Below are positions 49,146-60,345 of a DNA stretch of 64,000 bases, piece after piece. How positions within the stretch are numbered: position 1 is the stretch's first letter; each line of letters starts with the position of its first letter. The translations under genes and the position numbers were made by a program. This stretch comes from Colwellia sp. 39_35_sub15_T18 (GTDB lineage Bacteria; Pseudomonadota; Gammaproteobacteria; Enterobacterales; Alteromonadaceae). The stretch is taken from assembly GCA_002162675.1 (NCBI GenBank), contig MAAE01000030.1, positions 1 through 64,000 of the forward strand, given 5' to 3'. Below the pieces are notes generated by a model. It saw only the letters and a program-made list of their open reading frames with translations, searched no databases and was not told the origin of the DNA.

Positions 49146-49943
49146 CTATTTACTTTTTTGGCCACCAAGCTTCAAAATGAGTTCTTTTAATTCTGTTATT
49201 TCTGTTTTTAATTCGGACATGGAGGGCTCGTTTTTATTTTTTTCTTTGGAGTGCTCTTCTTCCATAACATTGACCACTATTCCTATCACCATGTTGAGAA
49301 ATGCAAAGGTAGTAAAAAAGATAAACGTCATGTAATAAATCCAGCTATAAGGGTAAAACTCCATGGTTTCATATTGTATATCAGTCCAATCTTCAAATGT
49401 CATTACCCTAAAAAGCGTTAACATTGAGATGGCAATGTCACCCCACAATTTGGGGTTTATGTTGTCAAATAAAAAACTACCAATGGCTGCGTAGATATAG
49501 AAAATAATAAACATAAGAAGCACGACATACCCTAATTGAGGTAATGCTTTTACAAGTGAATTAATGAGGACTCGTAGCTCAGGTACAACAGATACCATTC
49601 TTAGTACGCGAAATATTCTGACTAATCTAGCTAACAAAGCCATTTCAGCATCATTGATGGGTATTAAACTGATGACAACAACAAGGGTGTCGAAGATGTT
49701 CCAAGCGGACTTAAAGAAGTTTTTCTTATCTTCTTCGGTTAGAAATCTTATTGATATCTCAAATAAGAAAAACACAGTGATAAAGATATCTAAGAGCGAA
49801 GTGATGGAAGTTGCGGTACTAGACAGTTGAAAGGTCTTAGCTCCGATTTCGAGTGCAGAAATTATGATTACACATATAACGGTTAATTCGAAAAACTTGT
49901 TGTTTTTAAGGTTAGTAAAGGCTGTTTTAGTATTTTGATACAT
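49146..49943 (-). CDS. Bacterial voltage-gated cation channel (NaChBac/BacNav type)
   Basis: The 265-residue product is a single six-helix channel subunit. S1-S3 cover about residues 17-95. S4 holds arginines at 106, 109, 112 and 115 spaced by three (LARLVRIFRVLRMV). The pore loop is FRVMTFEDWTD at 179-189 (filter T182 to D188), and S6 covers about 203-228. A C-terminal coiled coil (SELKTEITELKELILKL) suits a tetramer. NaChBac-type sodium channels have TLESW-(S/A) here; the extra Asp185 and Asp188 match positions known from engineered calcium-selective BacNav channels. Calcium or mixed cation selectivity is therefore inferred. Confidence 0.87.
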   Translation of the reverse strand: MYQNTKTAFTNLKNNKFFELTVICVIIISALEIGAKTFQLSSTATSITSLLDIFITVFFLFEISIRFLTEEDKKNFFKSAWNIFDTLVVVISLIPINDAEMALLARLVRIFRVLRMVSVVPELRVLINSLVKALPQLGYVVLLMFIIFYIYAAIGSFLFDNINPKLWGDIAISMLTLFRVMTFEDWTDIQYETMEFYPYSWIYYMTFIFFTTFAFLNMVIGIVVNVMEEEHSKEKNKNEPSMSELKTEITELKELILKLGGQKSK

Positions 49944-50103
49944 AGTGGTATTTATATTAAATTAATTTGTTATAAGTAGCTTTGATGCCGCATTATAATC
50001 GTTTTGCAAGTGTTTTTGGGAAGTATCTTTGGTAAGTATTTGTAGTCAAAGAGTCCGTGGCGATAGCGCTGTGCTTACAAAAGAACGCTAAAAAGTTAAG
50101 GTG

Positions 50104-50568
50104 TTATTGCTTATTTATACTTTGCTGATACTTAGTTAGTAGAGTATCTAAATTATTGGCAAACGCTTGTCTGTCACTTTGACTTAACGCCGCAGGGCCT
50201 CCCGTTTGTATGCCGCTGGCGCGCATGGTGTCCATAAAGTCACGAATATTTAATCGCGACTTTATATTTTCTTTGGTATAAAGCTCGCCTCTTGGGCTTA
50301 ATGCTAGTGCTGACTTATCAATCACTTCATTGGCTAATGGAATATCTGAGGTGATCACTAAGTCGCCGTTATTGATCCGTTTTACAATCTCATCATCAGC
50401 GACATCAAAGCCTGAACTCACTTGCATAAAATTGATAACTTTTGAGGGAGGTATACGAATAGAATGATTAGCTACTAAAGTTGTTGGTATTTTAGTGCGC
50501 TCGGCGGCCTTAAATAATATTTCTTTAATGACCACCGGGCAGGCGTCGGCATCGACCCAAATTTTCAT
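50104..50568 (-). CDS. yaiI: YaiI/YqxD family (DUF188) protein
   Basis: The 154-residue product has the family pattern [18 protein letters not shown], then [30 protein letters not shown] and [13 protein letters not shown]. The fold is PIN-like with conserved aspartates, so nuclease activity is suspected but not established. I chose the ATG at MKIWVD; a TTG four codons upstream is the alternative. Confidence 0.9.
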   Translation of the reverse strand: MKIWVDADACPVVIKEILFKAAERTKIPTTLVANHSIRIPPSKVINFMQVSSGFDVADDEIVKRINNGDLVITSDIPLANEVIDKSALALSPRGELYTKENIKSRLNIRDFMDTMRASGIQTGGPAALSQSDRQAFANNLDTLLTKYQQSINKQ

Positions 50569-50733
50569 AGTTGTTCTCAATCATGTTAGTTTTAGCGCTG
50601 CTATGATAACTTATTTGTATTTATTCATCTTAAAAATATTACCTTAGAAATATTCACCACCGAGATCACCGTGGTCATCGCATTCGACTCGGTGGTGAGT
50701 GATTAACTTATTCTCACTTTTAATGGAGCTACT

Positions 50734-51099
50734 TTGTCTAATACCCCCATAAACCCGCACTATCGACAAATATGGCAAACGGTGCAATTAATTCCTCAAG
50801 GCAAGGTGGCATGTTATGGCCAAATAGCTGACTTAGCCGGTTTACCCGGTAGAGCGCGCTTAGTAGGAAAAGCGTTAGGTAAAGTACCAGATATTGGTTT
50901 TAAAGGGCAAACTGTGCCGTGGTTTAGGGTGATAAATTCGCAAGGAAAAATCTCATTTGAGCAAGGCAGTGACAATTTTGAAAAACAAAAGCAGCACTTA
51001 CAAGATGAGCAGGTAGTGGTGATAGGTACTAGAATAAAGCTTAAAGACTTTCAATGGCAGCCTGATCTAAGTGAAATTCTATTTGCTTTAGAGTTTTAG
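50734..51099 (+). CDS. Alkyltransferase-like protein (MGMT family without the reactive cysteine)
   Basis: The 121-residue product matches the C-terminal DNA-binding domain of O6-alkylguanine-DNA alkyltransferases (IPQGKVACYGQIADLAGLPG and ARLVGKALGK). The active site PCHRV is PWFRVIN, with tryptophan in place of cysteine. Such proteins (ATLs) bind alkylated guanine and flag it for nucleotide excision repair. The start is TTG with a GGAG site. Confidence 0.9.
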   Translation: MSNTPINPHYRQIWQTVQLIPQGKVACYGQIADLAGLPGRARLVGKALGKVPDIGFKGQTVPWFRVINSQGKISFEQGSDNFEKQKQHLQDEQVVVIGTRIKLKDFQWQPDLSEILFALEF

Positions 51100-51399
51100 C
51101 CTCTTTCCTCATTTTTCCACTATCCTTTCTAATCATACACAAGTCTAACCTTGTTTATATCTTCTATTGCTTACTATTGCCTAAAACATGCCGCATGAAA
51201 TTCAGTAAAAATTTCCATTTCCTCAAATCTTTACTATGCTTGTTTTATCAACAGTATGCTTGAAAAATAACAACTTGGTAAGTTCGCTGTCTACCATCTT
51301 TTCAATAAAATATTAATAAAAAAATATCCTAATAGTTTGTGCCAAGCTTATACCGTGTATGGCTTTAAAATAATAACAACATAGGAATTTGGGGGCGTA
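51100..51399. other. Intergenic region upstream of the nuo operon
   Basis: This is the expected place of the nuo promoter. Candidate -10-like TATCCTAATAG and TTATACCGTG stretches lie within 100 bases of nuoA, but no operator was recognised. No terminator hairpin of note follows the ATL gene. Confidence 0.4.
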
Positions 51400-51828
51400 G
51401 TGGAATTAATTAGTCAAATTGATGATATTTGGCCAATAGCGGCATATTTTATCATTTTAGTCGCTATGCTAATTTTTATGATGATATTGTCCCATTTTTT
51501 AGGGCCTAAAACAAAAACACTCGCGAAAAACACCCCTTATGAGTCGGGCATAGTTTCCATTGATAATAATAAAACTCGCTTTGGAAATCACTTCTTTTTA
51601 TATGCCATTTTTTTTGTCATTTTTGATCTAGAAACTATCTTTCTTTTTGCTTGGGTGATTGCCTTTGATGAAGTAGGTTGGCTCGGCTTTATTGAGGCCA
51701 GCATCTTTATTGCTGTTTTGTTAGCGGCACTTGTTTACCTGATCAGAATTGGAGCCCTAGAGTTAAAACATCGCCATCAGGGACGCCGTCTACAACAGCT
51801 AAATTTTGAAAATAAGGGGCATTCTTAA
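51400..51828 (+). CDS. nuoA: NADH-quinone oxidoreductase subunit A
   Basis: The 142-residue membrane subunit has three helices, with the conserved loop PYESGI between the first two and [24 protein letters not shown] second helix carrying the acidic pair. The start is GTG behind a G-rich site. First gene of the complex I operon; it overlaps nuoB by one base. Confidence 0.93.
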   Translation: MELISQIDDIWPIAAYFIILVAMLIFMMILSHFLGPKTKTLAKNTPYESGIVSIDNNKTRFGNHFFLYAIFFVIFDLETIFLFAWVIAFDEVGWLGFIEASIFIAVLLAALVYLIRIGALELKHRHQGRRLQQLNFENKGHS

Positions 51829-52466
51829 TGGAGTGGTCATTAACTAAAGCTAAACTTGATGAAGAAATGCTGCAAGCAAAAGCCGTTAGCGAAGAAGAGT
51901 TGCAACGTAGTGTTTTTATGGCAAAGTTAGATGATATGGTGAACTGGGGACGAAAAAACTCTATTTGGCCGTTTAACTTTGGTTTAAGTTGCTGTTATGT
52001 AGAAATGGCAACTAGCTTTACTTCTCGCCATGATATTGCTCGCTTTGGCGCAGAGGTTATTCGTGCAACGCCAAGACAAGCCGATTTAATGGTTATTTCA
52101 GGTACCTGCTTTCGCAAAATGGCACCCGTCATTCAGCATTTATATGAACAATTGCTTGAACCCCGTTGGATTATTTCTATGGGCTCTTGCGCTAATTCTG
52201 GCGGCATGTATGACATATATTCTGTGGTGCAAGGGGTCGATAAGTTTATCCCGGTTGATGTTTATGTACCTGGTTGCCCTCCGCGCCCAGAAGCCTTACT
52301 TGAAGGTTTATTATTATTACAAAATCAAATACAGCATCAACCACGCCCGTTAAGTTGGGTTGTTGGAGAGCAATCAGTTTCACCCATTGCCAAGCCTTCG
52401 TTGCGCGATATTAAACATGCACAACGCATACAAGTCACCAGTCTTGACTCACCAGACGGTTGTTAA
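51828..52466 (+). CDS. nuoB: NADH-quinone oxidoreductase subunit B
   Basis: The 212-residue subunit holds cluster N2, the last iron-sulfur centre before quinone. Ligands appear in [17 protein letters not shown] and [24 protein letters not shown] and [11 protein letters not shown] are canonical. The C terminus is about 30 residues longer than the core. nuoCD follows after 12 bases. Confidence 0.95.
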   Translation: MEWSLTKAKLDEEMLQAKAVSEEELQRSVFMAKLDDMVNWGRKNSIWPFNFGLSCCYVEMATSFTSRHDIARFGAEVIRATPRQADLMVISGTCFRKMAPVIQHLYEQLLEPRWIISMGSCANSGGMYDIYSVVQGVDKFIPVDVYVPGCPPRPEALLEGLLLLQNQIQHQPRPLSWVVGEQSVSPIAKPSLRDIKHAQRIQVTSLDSPDGC

Positions 52467-52478
52467 AGGGAAGAGTTA

Positions 52479-54293
52479 ATGGCGGCAACGAATATTAAAA
52501 GTAAATTAGACTTTTCTGCTAGCCATGACTGGCAGCAAGATAACGTTATTGATATCTATCAAGAAATTGTAGCATTAGTGCCCAGTGCAGGTTTAATGCC
52601 GGTAACGGCAGTGGAAAATATTGTTGATGATATTCCTAGTTTTTGGCTTGATAAAGCTAAGTTATGCGCTGTTATGCAGGCCTTGAAAAATGATTTATTT
52701 AAACCTTTTGATATGTGCTTTGATTTAACCGCGATTGATGAAACTGAGCGTCAACACAAAGGAGCTCATGTTGGCGACTTTACGGTGAGTTACCACCTTC
52801 GCTCTCACAACAGAAACCAAGATATCCGCTTGAAAATAGCCCTTTGTAAGCAGGATAAGCAATTAGATAGCGTTACTAGTATTTGGTCTAATGCCAATTG
52901 GTATGAGCGAGAAATTTGGGATATGTTCGGCATAGAATTTACTGGCCACCCTTATTTATGTCGAATTTTAATGCCAAACACTTGGCAAGGACACCCGCTG
53001 TTAAAAACCCACCCTGCACGTGCTACCGAAATGGCACCCTTTACCCTACCACCCGATGAACAAGACAAAGAACAACAAGCATTAAAATTTAACCCCGAAG
53101 CTTGGGGGATGAAAAGACAAAACAAACATAACGACTTTATGTTTTTAAATTTAGGACCCAACCATCCTAGCGTTCACGGTGCTTTTCGCATTGTTTTGCA
53201 AATGGATGGCGAAGAAATTGTCGATTGTGTGCCTGATATTGGTTACCACCACCGTGGCGCTGAAAAAATGGGCGAGCGGCAGTCATGGCATAGCTATATT
53301 CCCTACACCGATCGTATTGATTATTTAGGGGGAGTGATGAATAACTTTCCTTATGTAATGGCAGTGGAAAAGCTTGCCGGCATTACCGTGCCTGATAGAG
53401 CTAAAGTTATTCGTATTATGACCGCTGAAATGTTTCGCATTTTATCGCACTTATTATTTTACGGTACGTTCGCTCAAGATATTGGCGCTTTATCACCTAT
53501 TTTTTATATGTTTATCGACCGAGAAAAACTGTTCGGTATTATTGAAGCTTTTACTGGCGCGAGAATGCACCCAAGCTGGTTTCGTATTGGTGGTGTTGCG
53601 CAAGATTTACCGCTAGGTTGGGATAAGTTGGTAAGAGATTATGTTAACTACTTGCCAAAGCGTCTTGATGAATATGAAAAAATGGTCATGCAAAATGCGT
53701 TATTGAAAAAACGTACCGTTGACATTGGCGCCTACTCTAGCAAAGAAGCATTGGAATGGGGAATAACAGGGCCAGGCTTGCGTGCAACTGGTTATGCTTG
53801 GGACATGCGTAAGCAGCGTCCTTACAGCGGTTATGATCAATTTGATTTTGAAGTACCGCTTGGCCATAAAGGTGATTGTTACGACAGATGTCGCGTGCGG
53901 GTTGAAGAAATGCGCCAAAGTATTCGTATTATTGAGCAATGCTTAAATAATATGCCACAAGGACCTTATAAAGCTGAGCATCCACAAACAACGCCACCTG
54001 ATAAATCGCGCACCATGCAAGATATAGACACCTTAATTCCTCATTTTGTCAATGTAACTTGGGGGCCTGTGATCCCCGTTGGTGAAGTCTCCATGTTTGT
54101 AGAAGCCACTAAGGGCATTATGGGATATCACTTAATTAGTGATGGTAGCACTATGAGTTATCGTACTCGCGTGCGCACACCAAGTTTTGCTCACTTACAA
54201 ATACTGCCTTTGATAAGTCGTGGCCAAATGGTAGCTGATTTAATTGCAACTCTGGGTAGTATTGATTATGTCATGGCCGATGTTGATAGATAA
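52479..54293 (+). CDS. nuoC: NADH-quinone oxidoreductase fused subunit C/D
   Basis: This 604-residue fusion joins NuoC (about 1-190: [20 protein letters not shown] and [13 protein letters not shown]) to NuoD (about 215-604: [46 protein letters not shown]). The fusion is the form found in E. coli and most gammaproteobacteria. The D part forms one wall of the quinone-binding cavity next to NuoB. Confidence 0.95.
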   Translation: MAATNIKSKLDFSASHDWQQDNVIDIYQEIVALVPSAGLMPVTAVENIVDDIPSFWLDKAKLCAVMQALKNDLFKPFDMCFDLTAIDETERQHKGAHVGDFTVSYHLRSHNRNQDIRLKIALCKQDKQLDSVTSIWSNANWYEREIWDMFGIEFTGHPYLCRILMPNTWQGHPLLKTHPARATEMAPFTLPPDEQDKEQQALKFNPEAWGMKRQNKHNDFMFLNLGPNHPSVHGAFRIVLQMDGEEIVDCVPDIGYHHRGAEKMGERQSWHSYIPYTDRIDYLGGVMNNFPYVMAVEKLAGITVPDRAKVIRIMTAEMFRILSHLLFYGTFAQDIGALSPIFYMFIDREKLFGIIEAFTGARMHPSWFRIGGVAQDLPLGWDKLVRDYVNYLPKRLDEYEKMVMQNALLKKRTVDIGAYSSKEALEWGITGPGLRATGYAWDMRKQRPYSGYDQFDFEVPLGHKGDCYDRCRVRVEEMRQSIRIIEQCLNNMPQGPYKAEHPQTTPPDKSRTMQDIDTLIPHFVNVTWGPVIPVGEVSMFVEATKGIMGYHLISDGSTMSYRTRVRTPSFAHLQILPLISRGQMVADLIATLGSIDYVMADVDR

Positions 54294-54344
54294 AACGGAA
54301 GGCAGGAAGGTGTTTTTGCTTTCAAAAAATAAAACAAGGTATTT

Positions 54345-54914
54345 ATGCAAAATAGCAATAGTGGCTGTAGCTCATCTCAAATAATACCTAGCGAAATGCT
54401 AACGGATGAAGATATTGATTTTCGTCAATACCTTAGTTCGGCTGAAATAACCGCGATTGAACATGACGTGGCTGTTATGGGAAACAGTGAAGCTGCAGGC
54501 ATTGAAGCTTTGAAAGTTGTACAAGAGCACCGCGGTTGGATAAGTGATGATAGTTTGCTTGCCATTGCGCAGTGTTTAAACATTTCTAGCGCGCAACTAG
54601 AGGGGGTTGCTACTTTCTACAACCTAATTTATCGGCAACAAGTGGGTCACTATGTCATTCATTTATGCGATAGCATTAGCTGTCATTTAACGGGTTATGA
54701 AGATATTTTACACACAATAAAAGCGCATTTAGGCATTGGTTATGGGCAAACAACGACCGATGGAGAATTTACCTTGTTGTCAAATGCTTGCTTAGGTAAT
54801 TGCGATAAATCTCCAGCCATGATGATTAACAAAAAACATTATCATTCACTGACTGCTGAATCTGTTATCGCCATTATTAACGGTTTAAAGCAAAACGTGG
54901 AGCAAGAGCTATGA
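54345..54914 (+). CDS. nuoE: NADH-quinone oxidoreductase subunit E
   Basis: The 189-residue thioredoxin-like subunit holds the 2Fe-2S cluster N1a, with ligands in CDSISCHLTG and SNACLGNCDKSP. The first 30 residues (MQNSNSGCSSSQIIPSEML) are a Ser-rich extension not needed for the fold. Its end overlaps nuoF by four bases. Confidence 0.94.
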   Translation: MQNSNSGCSSSQIIPSEMLTDEDIDFRQYLSSAEITAIEHDVAVMGNSEAAGIEALKVVQEHRGWISDDSLLAIAQCLNISSAQLEGVATFYNLIYRQQVGHYVIHLCDSISCHLTGYEDILHTIKAHLGIGYGQTTTDGEFTLLSNACLGNCDKSPAMMINKKHYHSLTAESVIAIINGLKQNVEQEL

Positions 54915-56284
54915 CAGATAATCACTGGTTAGAGGCAGCTTTAGCACAAGCGTTAACAAAACCCCTTACCCATTTGGTTAATCTTGAACAGCCACTTGAT
55001 TTCAATAGTTATGTACATGCGGGTGGCTATATGGGAGCGACTAAAGCGCTACGAGAGTTTACCCCGAAAGAAGTATTGGCTCTTGTTAGCGACTCTGGCT
55101 TGAAGGGTCGTGGTGGTGCGGGTTTTCCTACGGGAATGAAATGGAGCTGTGTGCCTGCTTTGCAAGAGAAACCACCCGCGCATGTAAATACTGAGCAGGG
55201 CAATAGTTATTTGATCTGTAATGGTGATGAAATGGAGCCAGGCACGTTTAAAGATAGATACTTGCTTGAAGGTGTACCACATCAGCTCATCGAAGCCATG
55301 ATTATTGCCAGCTATACCATTAGTGCTAATAAAGCCTTTATTTTTTTAAGAGGCGAATATCACGTAGCAGCACAGCGTTTACAACAAGCCATTGATGAAG
55401 CTTATGAAAACAACTGGTTGGGGGCGAAAGTGCAAGGTACGGACTATCAATTAGATTTGTACTTACATACCAGCGCAGGTCGCTATATTTGCGGTGAAGA
55501 AACCGCATTAATTAATGCTTTAGAAGGTAAGCGAGCCATCCCTAGGGCTAAGCCGCCATTCCCACAAGTGAGTGGTTTATTTGGCAAGCCTACCGTAGTG
55601 AATAATGTCGAAACCTTAAGTAATTTACCGCATATTTTAAAACATGGCAGTGAGTGGTTTAAAGCGTTATCACCCCATAGTGATCCCGGTACAAAAATAT
55701 ATGCGGCTTGTGGGCAAGTTAAAAATCCGGGTCTTTGGGAGTTGCCTATGGGAGTGACTATTCGAGAATTACTCTATGATCATGCTGGCGGTATGCAAGA
55801 CGGTTTGCAGTTAAAAGGCTTATTACCCGGCGGCGCATCAACCGATTTTTTAACAGCCGAGCACCTTGATACACCGATGGATTTTGACTCTATTGCTAAA
55901 GCAGGCAGCCGACTAGGTACAGGAGGATTGATTGTTTTAGGTGATCAGCATTGTCCTGTTGCTATGGTATTAAATTTATTGAGTTTTTTCGCACAAGAAT
56001 CTTGTGGTTGGTGTACACCTTGTCGTGATGGTACCGCTTGGGCGGTAGAAATATTAACGCGTATTGAGGCTGGCAGTGGCACTGACGCAGATTTAAGCCA
56101 GCTAGATGAATTGTGTGACTTTATGTGGCTAGGAAAAACCCATTGTGCACTGGCTCCGGGTGCCGTTGAACCGTTAAAGAGTGCTATGCGTTATTTTAAA
56201 ACTGATTTTGAGCAGCATATTGAACAAGGTTGTTGTTCGTATAAAAAAGTAGCTCAAAATCAGCTAGGGGCGAGTTATGAGTGA
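54911..56284 (+). CDS. nuoF: NADH-quinone oxidoreductase subunit F
   Basis: The 457-residue subunit binds NADH, FMN and cluster N3. Visible are GLKGRGGAGFPTGMKWS (nucleotide loop), NGDEMEPGTFKDR, YICGEETALINALEG (FMN side) and the cluster motif ESCGWCTPCRDG with a fourth cysteine in KTHCALAPGA. It overlaps nuoG by eight bases. Confidence 0.95.
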   Translation: MTDNHWLEAALAQALTKPLTHLVNLEQPLDFNSYVHAGGYMGATKALREFTPKEVLALVSDSGLKGRGGAGFPTGMKWSCVPALQEKPPAHVNTEQGNSYLICNGDEMEPGTFKDRYLLEGVPHQLIEAMIIASYTISANKAFIFLRGEYHVAAQRLQQAIDEAYENNWLGAKVQGTDYQLDLYLHTSAGRYICGEETALINALEGKRAIPRAKPPFPQVSGLFGKPTVVNNVETLSNLPHILKHGSEWFKALSPHSDPGTKIYAACGQVKNPGLWELPMGVTIRELLYDHAGGMQDGLQLKGLLPGGASTDFLTAEHLDTPMDFDSIAKAGSRLGTGGLIVLGDQHCPVAMVLNLLSFFAQESCGWCTPCRDGTAWAVEILTRIEAGSGTDADLSQLDELCDFMWLGKTHCALAPGAVEPLKSAMRYFKTDFEQHIEQGCCSYKKVAQNQLGASYE

Positions 56285-59200
56285 TAATAAAAAACCCGCA
56301 AAAATCACTATTTTTATAGATGATAACCCTTACCAAGTCTCTGCTGACAATAACCTATTGGCTGGCGTGCTATCGAATAAGCTTAACCTTCCTTATTTTT
56401 GTTGGCATCCGTCTATGGGTTCTGTAGGCGCATGCAGGCAGTGTGCGGTTACTCAATATCAAGATGAAAATGATACTCGTGGCCGCATGATTATGTCGTG
56501 CATGACGCCAGTAATTGATGGTATGCGTATCGGCTTAACAGATAAGGCTTCTGCTAAATTTAGAGAGCAAGTGATTGCCGCCATGATGACAAATCATCCA
56601 CATGACTGTCCTGTTTGTGCTGAAGGTGGAGAGTGTCATTTACAAGATATGACGGTCATGACAGGGCATACTAGTCGACAATATTGTGGTGAAAAACGTA
56701 CCTTTACCAATCAATATTTAGGAGAGCTTGTCGGTCATGAAATGAATCGCTGCATCACCTGTTATCGTTGTGTGCGTTTTTATAAAGACTATGCCGGCGG
56801 CAAAGATTTTGATGTCTTTGGTAGCCGCAATCAAGTTTACTTTGGCAGACAAAAAGATGGCGTGCTAGAGAGCCCATTTAGTGGCAATTTAGTGGAAGTA
56901 TGTCCCACAGGCGTTTTCACCAATAAACTTTTTTCTGCTCACTATACCCGAAAATGGGATTTACAATCATCACCTTCTATTTGTGCGCATTGCTCGGTAG
57001 GTTGTAATACCAGCATTGGGGAGCGTTATGGCTCGGTTAGACGAGTTATGAATCGTTATAATCATGATCTTAATGGTTATTTTCTTTGTGATCGTGGACG
57101 ATACGGCATTGGCTTTGTTAATACTAGCAGCCGCATTCGCGCCATCAAAGGCATTAAAACTAAAGTAGGCGAACCATTGGCGGGCATGTTCAACGAAAAA
57201 AGTTTCAGTAAAGCGATGGCTGAACATAGTGGCGAGAACTTTATTGGTATTGGTTCCGCCCGCGCTTCTTTTGAGGGTAATCGCTTATTAAAATACCTTG
57301 TCGGTCGAGAAAACTTTTCTTTAGGTTACACCAACGAAGAAATGCAGCTTGCGCTTAGGCATAAGCAATTACTTGCTCAATATCCACAACAAAGTTTGGC
57401 GGGTATGGAAAACTTGAGTCGACGAGGTCATGGTGAACTACCACACGATTTAGTGTTAATCATTGGTGAAAATTTGGAGCAAACCGCACCGCGTTTAGCG
57501 CTTAGTATTAAACAAGTATTAAGGAATGCAGCCTTAGATAAAGCCGATAGTATTGGCGTAAAGCACTGGCAAGATGCTGCTGTACGCACTTATGCCAGTG
57601 ATACAAGCACACCGTTATTTTCACTGCAAACACAAAATACTAGCTTTGATGATATGGCTAATGGCGCTTTACTGTTATCGCCAGAAAAAATAACTACTAT
57701 GGTGGAGCGCCTAACCAAAATGCTCCATGATGATTTTGCTCATGACACTGTAGTGCCGCTGAATAAACAAGCAGCAGAGGATAATCAAGTAAGGCAAAGT
57801 AAGCTAGATAAGAGCTCTGAAAGTCACCATGTTGATAAAAATGCCGATAAATTTTTATTGTTATTGGCTAGGGCTTTATCGCAGGCAAGTGCGCCGTTAA
57901 TCGTCACGGGTTTAAGTTTAAAAAGCGCTGCGTTACTTAGCGCTATTGATGACTTAATGGCATGCCTTAGTCATAAGTCTCATCGTATTGCGCCTGAGCT
58001 AACGATAGTTGCTCCTGAATGTAATAGCGTTGGCAATCTACATTTTTTAACTGAGTATTCACTATCTATTGAGCAAGTACTCACTCGTTTAGTGAGTGTG
58101 AATAGCTCTAAAGAAGCAAGTAAGGAGGTAAGCCAAGCAACAAGTTTGGTCATTCTTGAACAAGACTTAGCGCAAATAAGTACCGAACAGTTGAATTTAT
58201 TACGTAGTCACTGCAAGAGCATGATAGTGCTTGATCACAGTGAAAATAAGTTAACTCAACTTGCCGATATTGTTTTACCTGTGGCAGCTGTGAGTGAAAG
58301 TGGTGGTCACTTTGTTAATTACCAAAGTAATCTACAAGCCTTTTATCCTGCCCACATTGCCATTAAACCTATTATGGAAAATTGGCAATATTTGGTGTTG
58401 TTGGCAAAAGGCTTGTTTGCTCACGCGGAAATAAATTTTACCAGTTTAAAGCAGCTGTATAGTTTTTTTGCTAAGCATGGAGAGCCTTGGGCATTACAAG
58501 TGCTTACTTATGATGAAAGTAAGCAGCAACAACGAATCGTTAGGCAGACTCATCGAGCAAGTGGTCGCACTGCCATGATGGCAAATCAGTCAGTGCATGA
58601 AGTACAAACTTATTTTGAGGACAAAAACAGTAAAGAGGAAATGTTCAGCTATTCCATGGAAGGGGCTAGTGCAACGTCAAATCATAATATGCCTTTTACA
58701 TGGGCACCAGCTTGGAATTCTAATCAAGCGATTCTCCAACATCAGCAGGAAGTGAACGGTGAATTAGCACACAGCCAACATGAAAATTTATTAAATTTAA
58801 ACCTTTCGGCATTTTTTGATGAAACGCCAAGTATTTCACTCAGCGATAAGCTTGAGCAACTGTGGCCAAATCAACTCGGGCCAAATCAACTATGTCCAAA
58901 TATTGCTCAGCAAACAAGTCAAAATCATGCAGTGGTATTAATTCAAAACCTCCCTTGGTTTTTAGTCGAGCAACAAAGTAAAAAATTACCTGAATTCACC
59001 TTAATGTTTACAGGCAATAGTATAACAATGTCTACTGATTTAGCTGAGCAATGTGGCTGTAATGCTGGTGATATAGCTAAACTAGTCTTAAATAAACAAC
59101 ATTTTTTTGCTCAACTTAATATAGATGAAAAACTGTCTGATGATGTTGTATTGGTGAGTGTTTTTGAACTAGATATGGCTGTTAATAATTGCCAGATTGA

Positions 59201-59375
59201 ATTAGCACAAATAACTAAAGCTAATCAAGATGAAGCGGCTACCCATGCGCAAGCTGAAAAGTCACGCATAGCGACAGCCAGCAAAGAAAAAGCTGACACG
59301 CTAGTTAGGCTTAAAGCGCAAGATCAAACTATTCCTATTTCCTTCTTGAATAACGAAGGAGAGCAATATGATTGA
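56277..59375 (+). CDS. nuoG: NADH-quinone oxidoreductase subunit G
   Basis: The product is 1032 residues, longer than the roughly 910 of E. coli NuoG. The N-terminal part has all iron-sulfur motifs: CWHPSMGSVGACRQC, HDCPVCAEGGECHLQD, NRCITCYRCVRF, VCPTGVF and the extra cluster N7 motif CAHCSVGCNT. The molybdopterin-oxidoreductase-like middle is poorly conserved, with low-complexity stretches around 490-530 and a Q/N-rich segment near 860-880 where PNQLG-like units repeat (15 bp each). The C terminus ends in an Ala/Lys/Glu-rich helix. It overlaps nuoH by eight bases. Confidence 0.93.
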   Translation: MSDNKKPAKITIFIDDNPYQVSADNNLLAGVLSNKLNLPYFCWHPSMGSVGACRQCAVTQYQDENDTRGRMIMSCMTPVIDGMRIGLTDKASAKFREQVIAAMMTNHPHDCPVCAEGGECHLQDMTVMTGHTSRQYCGEKRTFTNQYLGELVGHEMNRCITCYRCVRFYKDYAGGKDFDVFGSRNQVYFGRQKDGVLESPFSGNLVEVCPTGVFTNKLFSAHYTRKWDLQSSPSICAHCSVGCNTSIGERYGSVRRVMNRYNHDLNGYFLCDRGRYGIGFVNTSSRIRAIKGIKTKVGEPLAGMFNEKSFSKAMAEHSGENFIGIGSARASFEGNRLLKYLVGRENFSLGYTNEEMQLALRHKQLLAQYPQQSLAGMENLSRRGHGELPHDLVLIIGENLEQTAPRLALSIKQVLRNAALDKADSIGVKHWQDAAVRTYASDTSTPLFSLQTQNTSFDDMANGALLLSPEKITTMVERLTKMLHDDFAHDTVVPLNKQAAEDNQVRQSKLDKSSESHHVDKNADKFLLLLARALSQASAPLIVTGLSLKSAALLSAIDDLMACLSHKSHRIAPELTIVAPECNSVGNLHFLTEYSLSIEQVLTRLVSVNSSKEASKEVSQATSLVILEQDLAQISTEQLNLLRSHCKSMIVLDHSENKLTQLADIVLPVAAVSESGGHFVNYQSNLQAFYPAHIAIKPIMENWQYLVLLAKGLFAHAEINFTSLKQLYSFFAKHGEPWALQVLTYDESKQQQRIVRQTHRASGRTAMMANQSVHEVQTYFEDKNSKEEMFSYSMEGASATSNHNMPFTWAPAWNSNQAILQHQQEVNGELAHSQHENLLNLNLSAFFDETPSISLSDKLEQLWPNQLGPNQLCPNIAQQTSQNHAVVLIQNLPWFLVEQQSKKLPEFTLMFTGNSITMSTDLAEQCGCNAGDIAKLVLNKQHFFAQLNIDEKLSDDVVLVSVFELDMAVNNCQIELAQITKANQDEAATHAQAEKSRIATASKEKADTLVRLKAQDQTIPISFLNNEGEQYD

Positions 59376-60345
59376 CATACTGTTTAAGCTGTTAGAAATA
59401 ATTATAGTTATCGCATTGCTTATCCCCATTGCTGCTATGTTAGTTTGGGTGGAGCGCCGTATGATAGGTATTTGGCAAGACCGATTGGGCCCAAATCGTG
59501 TTGGTCCTATCGGTATTTTACAGTCAGTAGCAGACTTATTGAAAATATTAGGTAAAGAAGATTGGATACCGCCTTTTAGCGACCGTTTAGTGTTCGTACT
59601 CGCGCCTGTGATTGGCGCCGTGTGTGTATTAATGAGTTTTGCGGTAATCCCCTTTTCACCTTCTATTGGCGTATCAGACTTAAATATTGGTTTGCTTTTT
59701 TTTCTTGCTATGGCCTCACTTGCTGTTTACAGCGTAGTGTTAGCAGGTTGGGCGTCTAACTCTAAATATGCTTTATTAGGTGGAATGCGCGCGGCAGCAC
59801 AAACCGTAAGTTATGAAGTGTTTATGGGAATATCTGTGATGGGAGTCGTGCTGTTAACAGGTACTTTTAATTTAAGAGAAATAGTGTTGGCGCAAGAAAG
59901 TGGTTGGCTTATCCAAACGCAGTTTGTGGGTTTTATTATCTTTTTAATTGCCGGTATTGCAGAAAGCCACCGTTTACCTTTTGATTTACCAGAAGCTGAA
60001 ACAGAGCTTACCGCAGGTTTTCATACGGAATACTCAGGTTTGAAATTTGCTTTATTCTTTTTAGGAGAATATTTGAGTGTCACTTTAATTTCATCAATGT
60101 CTGTGGTGTTGTTTTTTGGCGGTTGGCTTATGCCTGAGCCTTTGGATTCTTGGTTACCGCCATTGGTGTGGTTTATTTTAAAAGTTTTTGTTTTTGTTTT
60201 GTTTTTTATTTTGTTACGAACATCGCTACCTAGGCCACGCTTTGATCAACTACTCAGTTTTGGTTGGAAGTACATGCTGCCTTTAGCTTTGCTTAATTTA
60301 TTGGTTACGGCGGCATTTAAATTAACCGGGGGATTTTATGGCTAA
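59368..60345 (+). CDS. nuoH: NADH-quinone oxidoreductase subunit H
   Basis: The 325-residue membrane subunit has eight helices and contacts NuoB/D at the quinone site. Typical motifs are [33 protein letters not shown] and the acidic [19 protein letters not shown] loop. It overlaps nuoI by eight bases. Confidence 0.96.
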   Translation: MIDILFKLLEIIIVIALLIPIAAMLVWVERRMIGIWQDRLGPNRVGPIGILQSVADLLKILGKEDWIPPFSDRLVFVLAPVIGAVCVLMSFAVIPFSPSIGVSDLNIGLLFFLAMASLAVYSVVLAGWASNSKYALLGGMRAAAQTVSYEVFMGISVMGVVLLTGTFNLREIVLAQESGWLIQTQFVGFIIFLIAGIAESHRLPFDLPEAETELTAGFHTEYSGLKFALFFLGEYLSVTLISSMSVVLFFGGWLMPEPLDSWLPPLVWFILKVFVFVLFFILLRTSLPRPRFDQLLSFGWKYMLPLALLNLLVTAAFKLTGGFYG

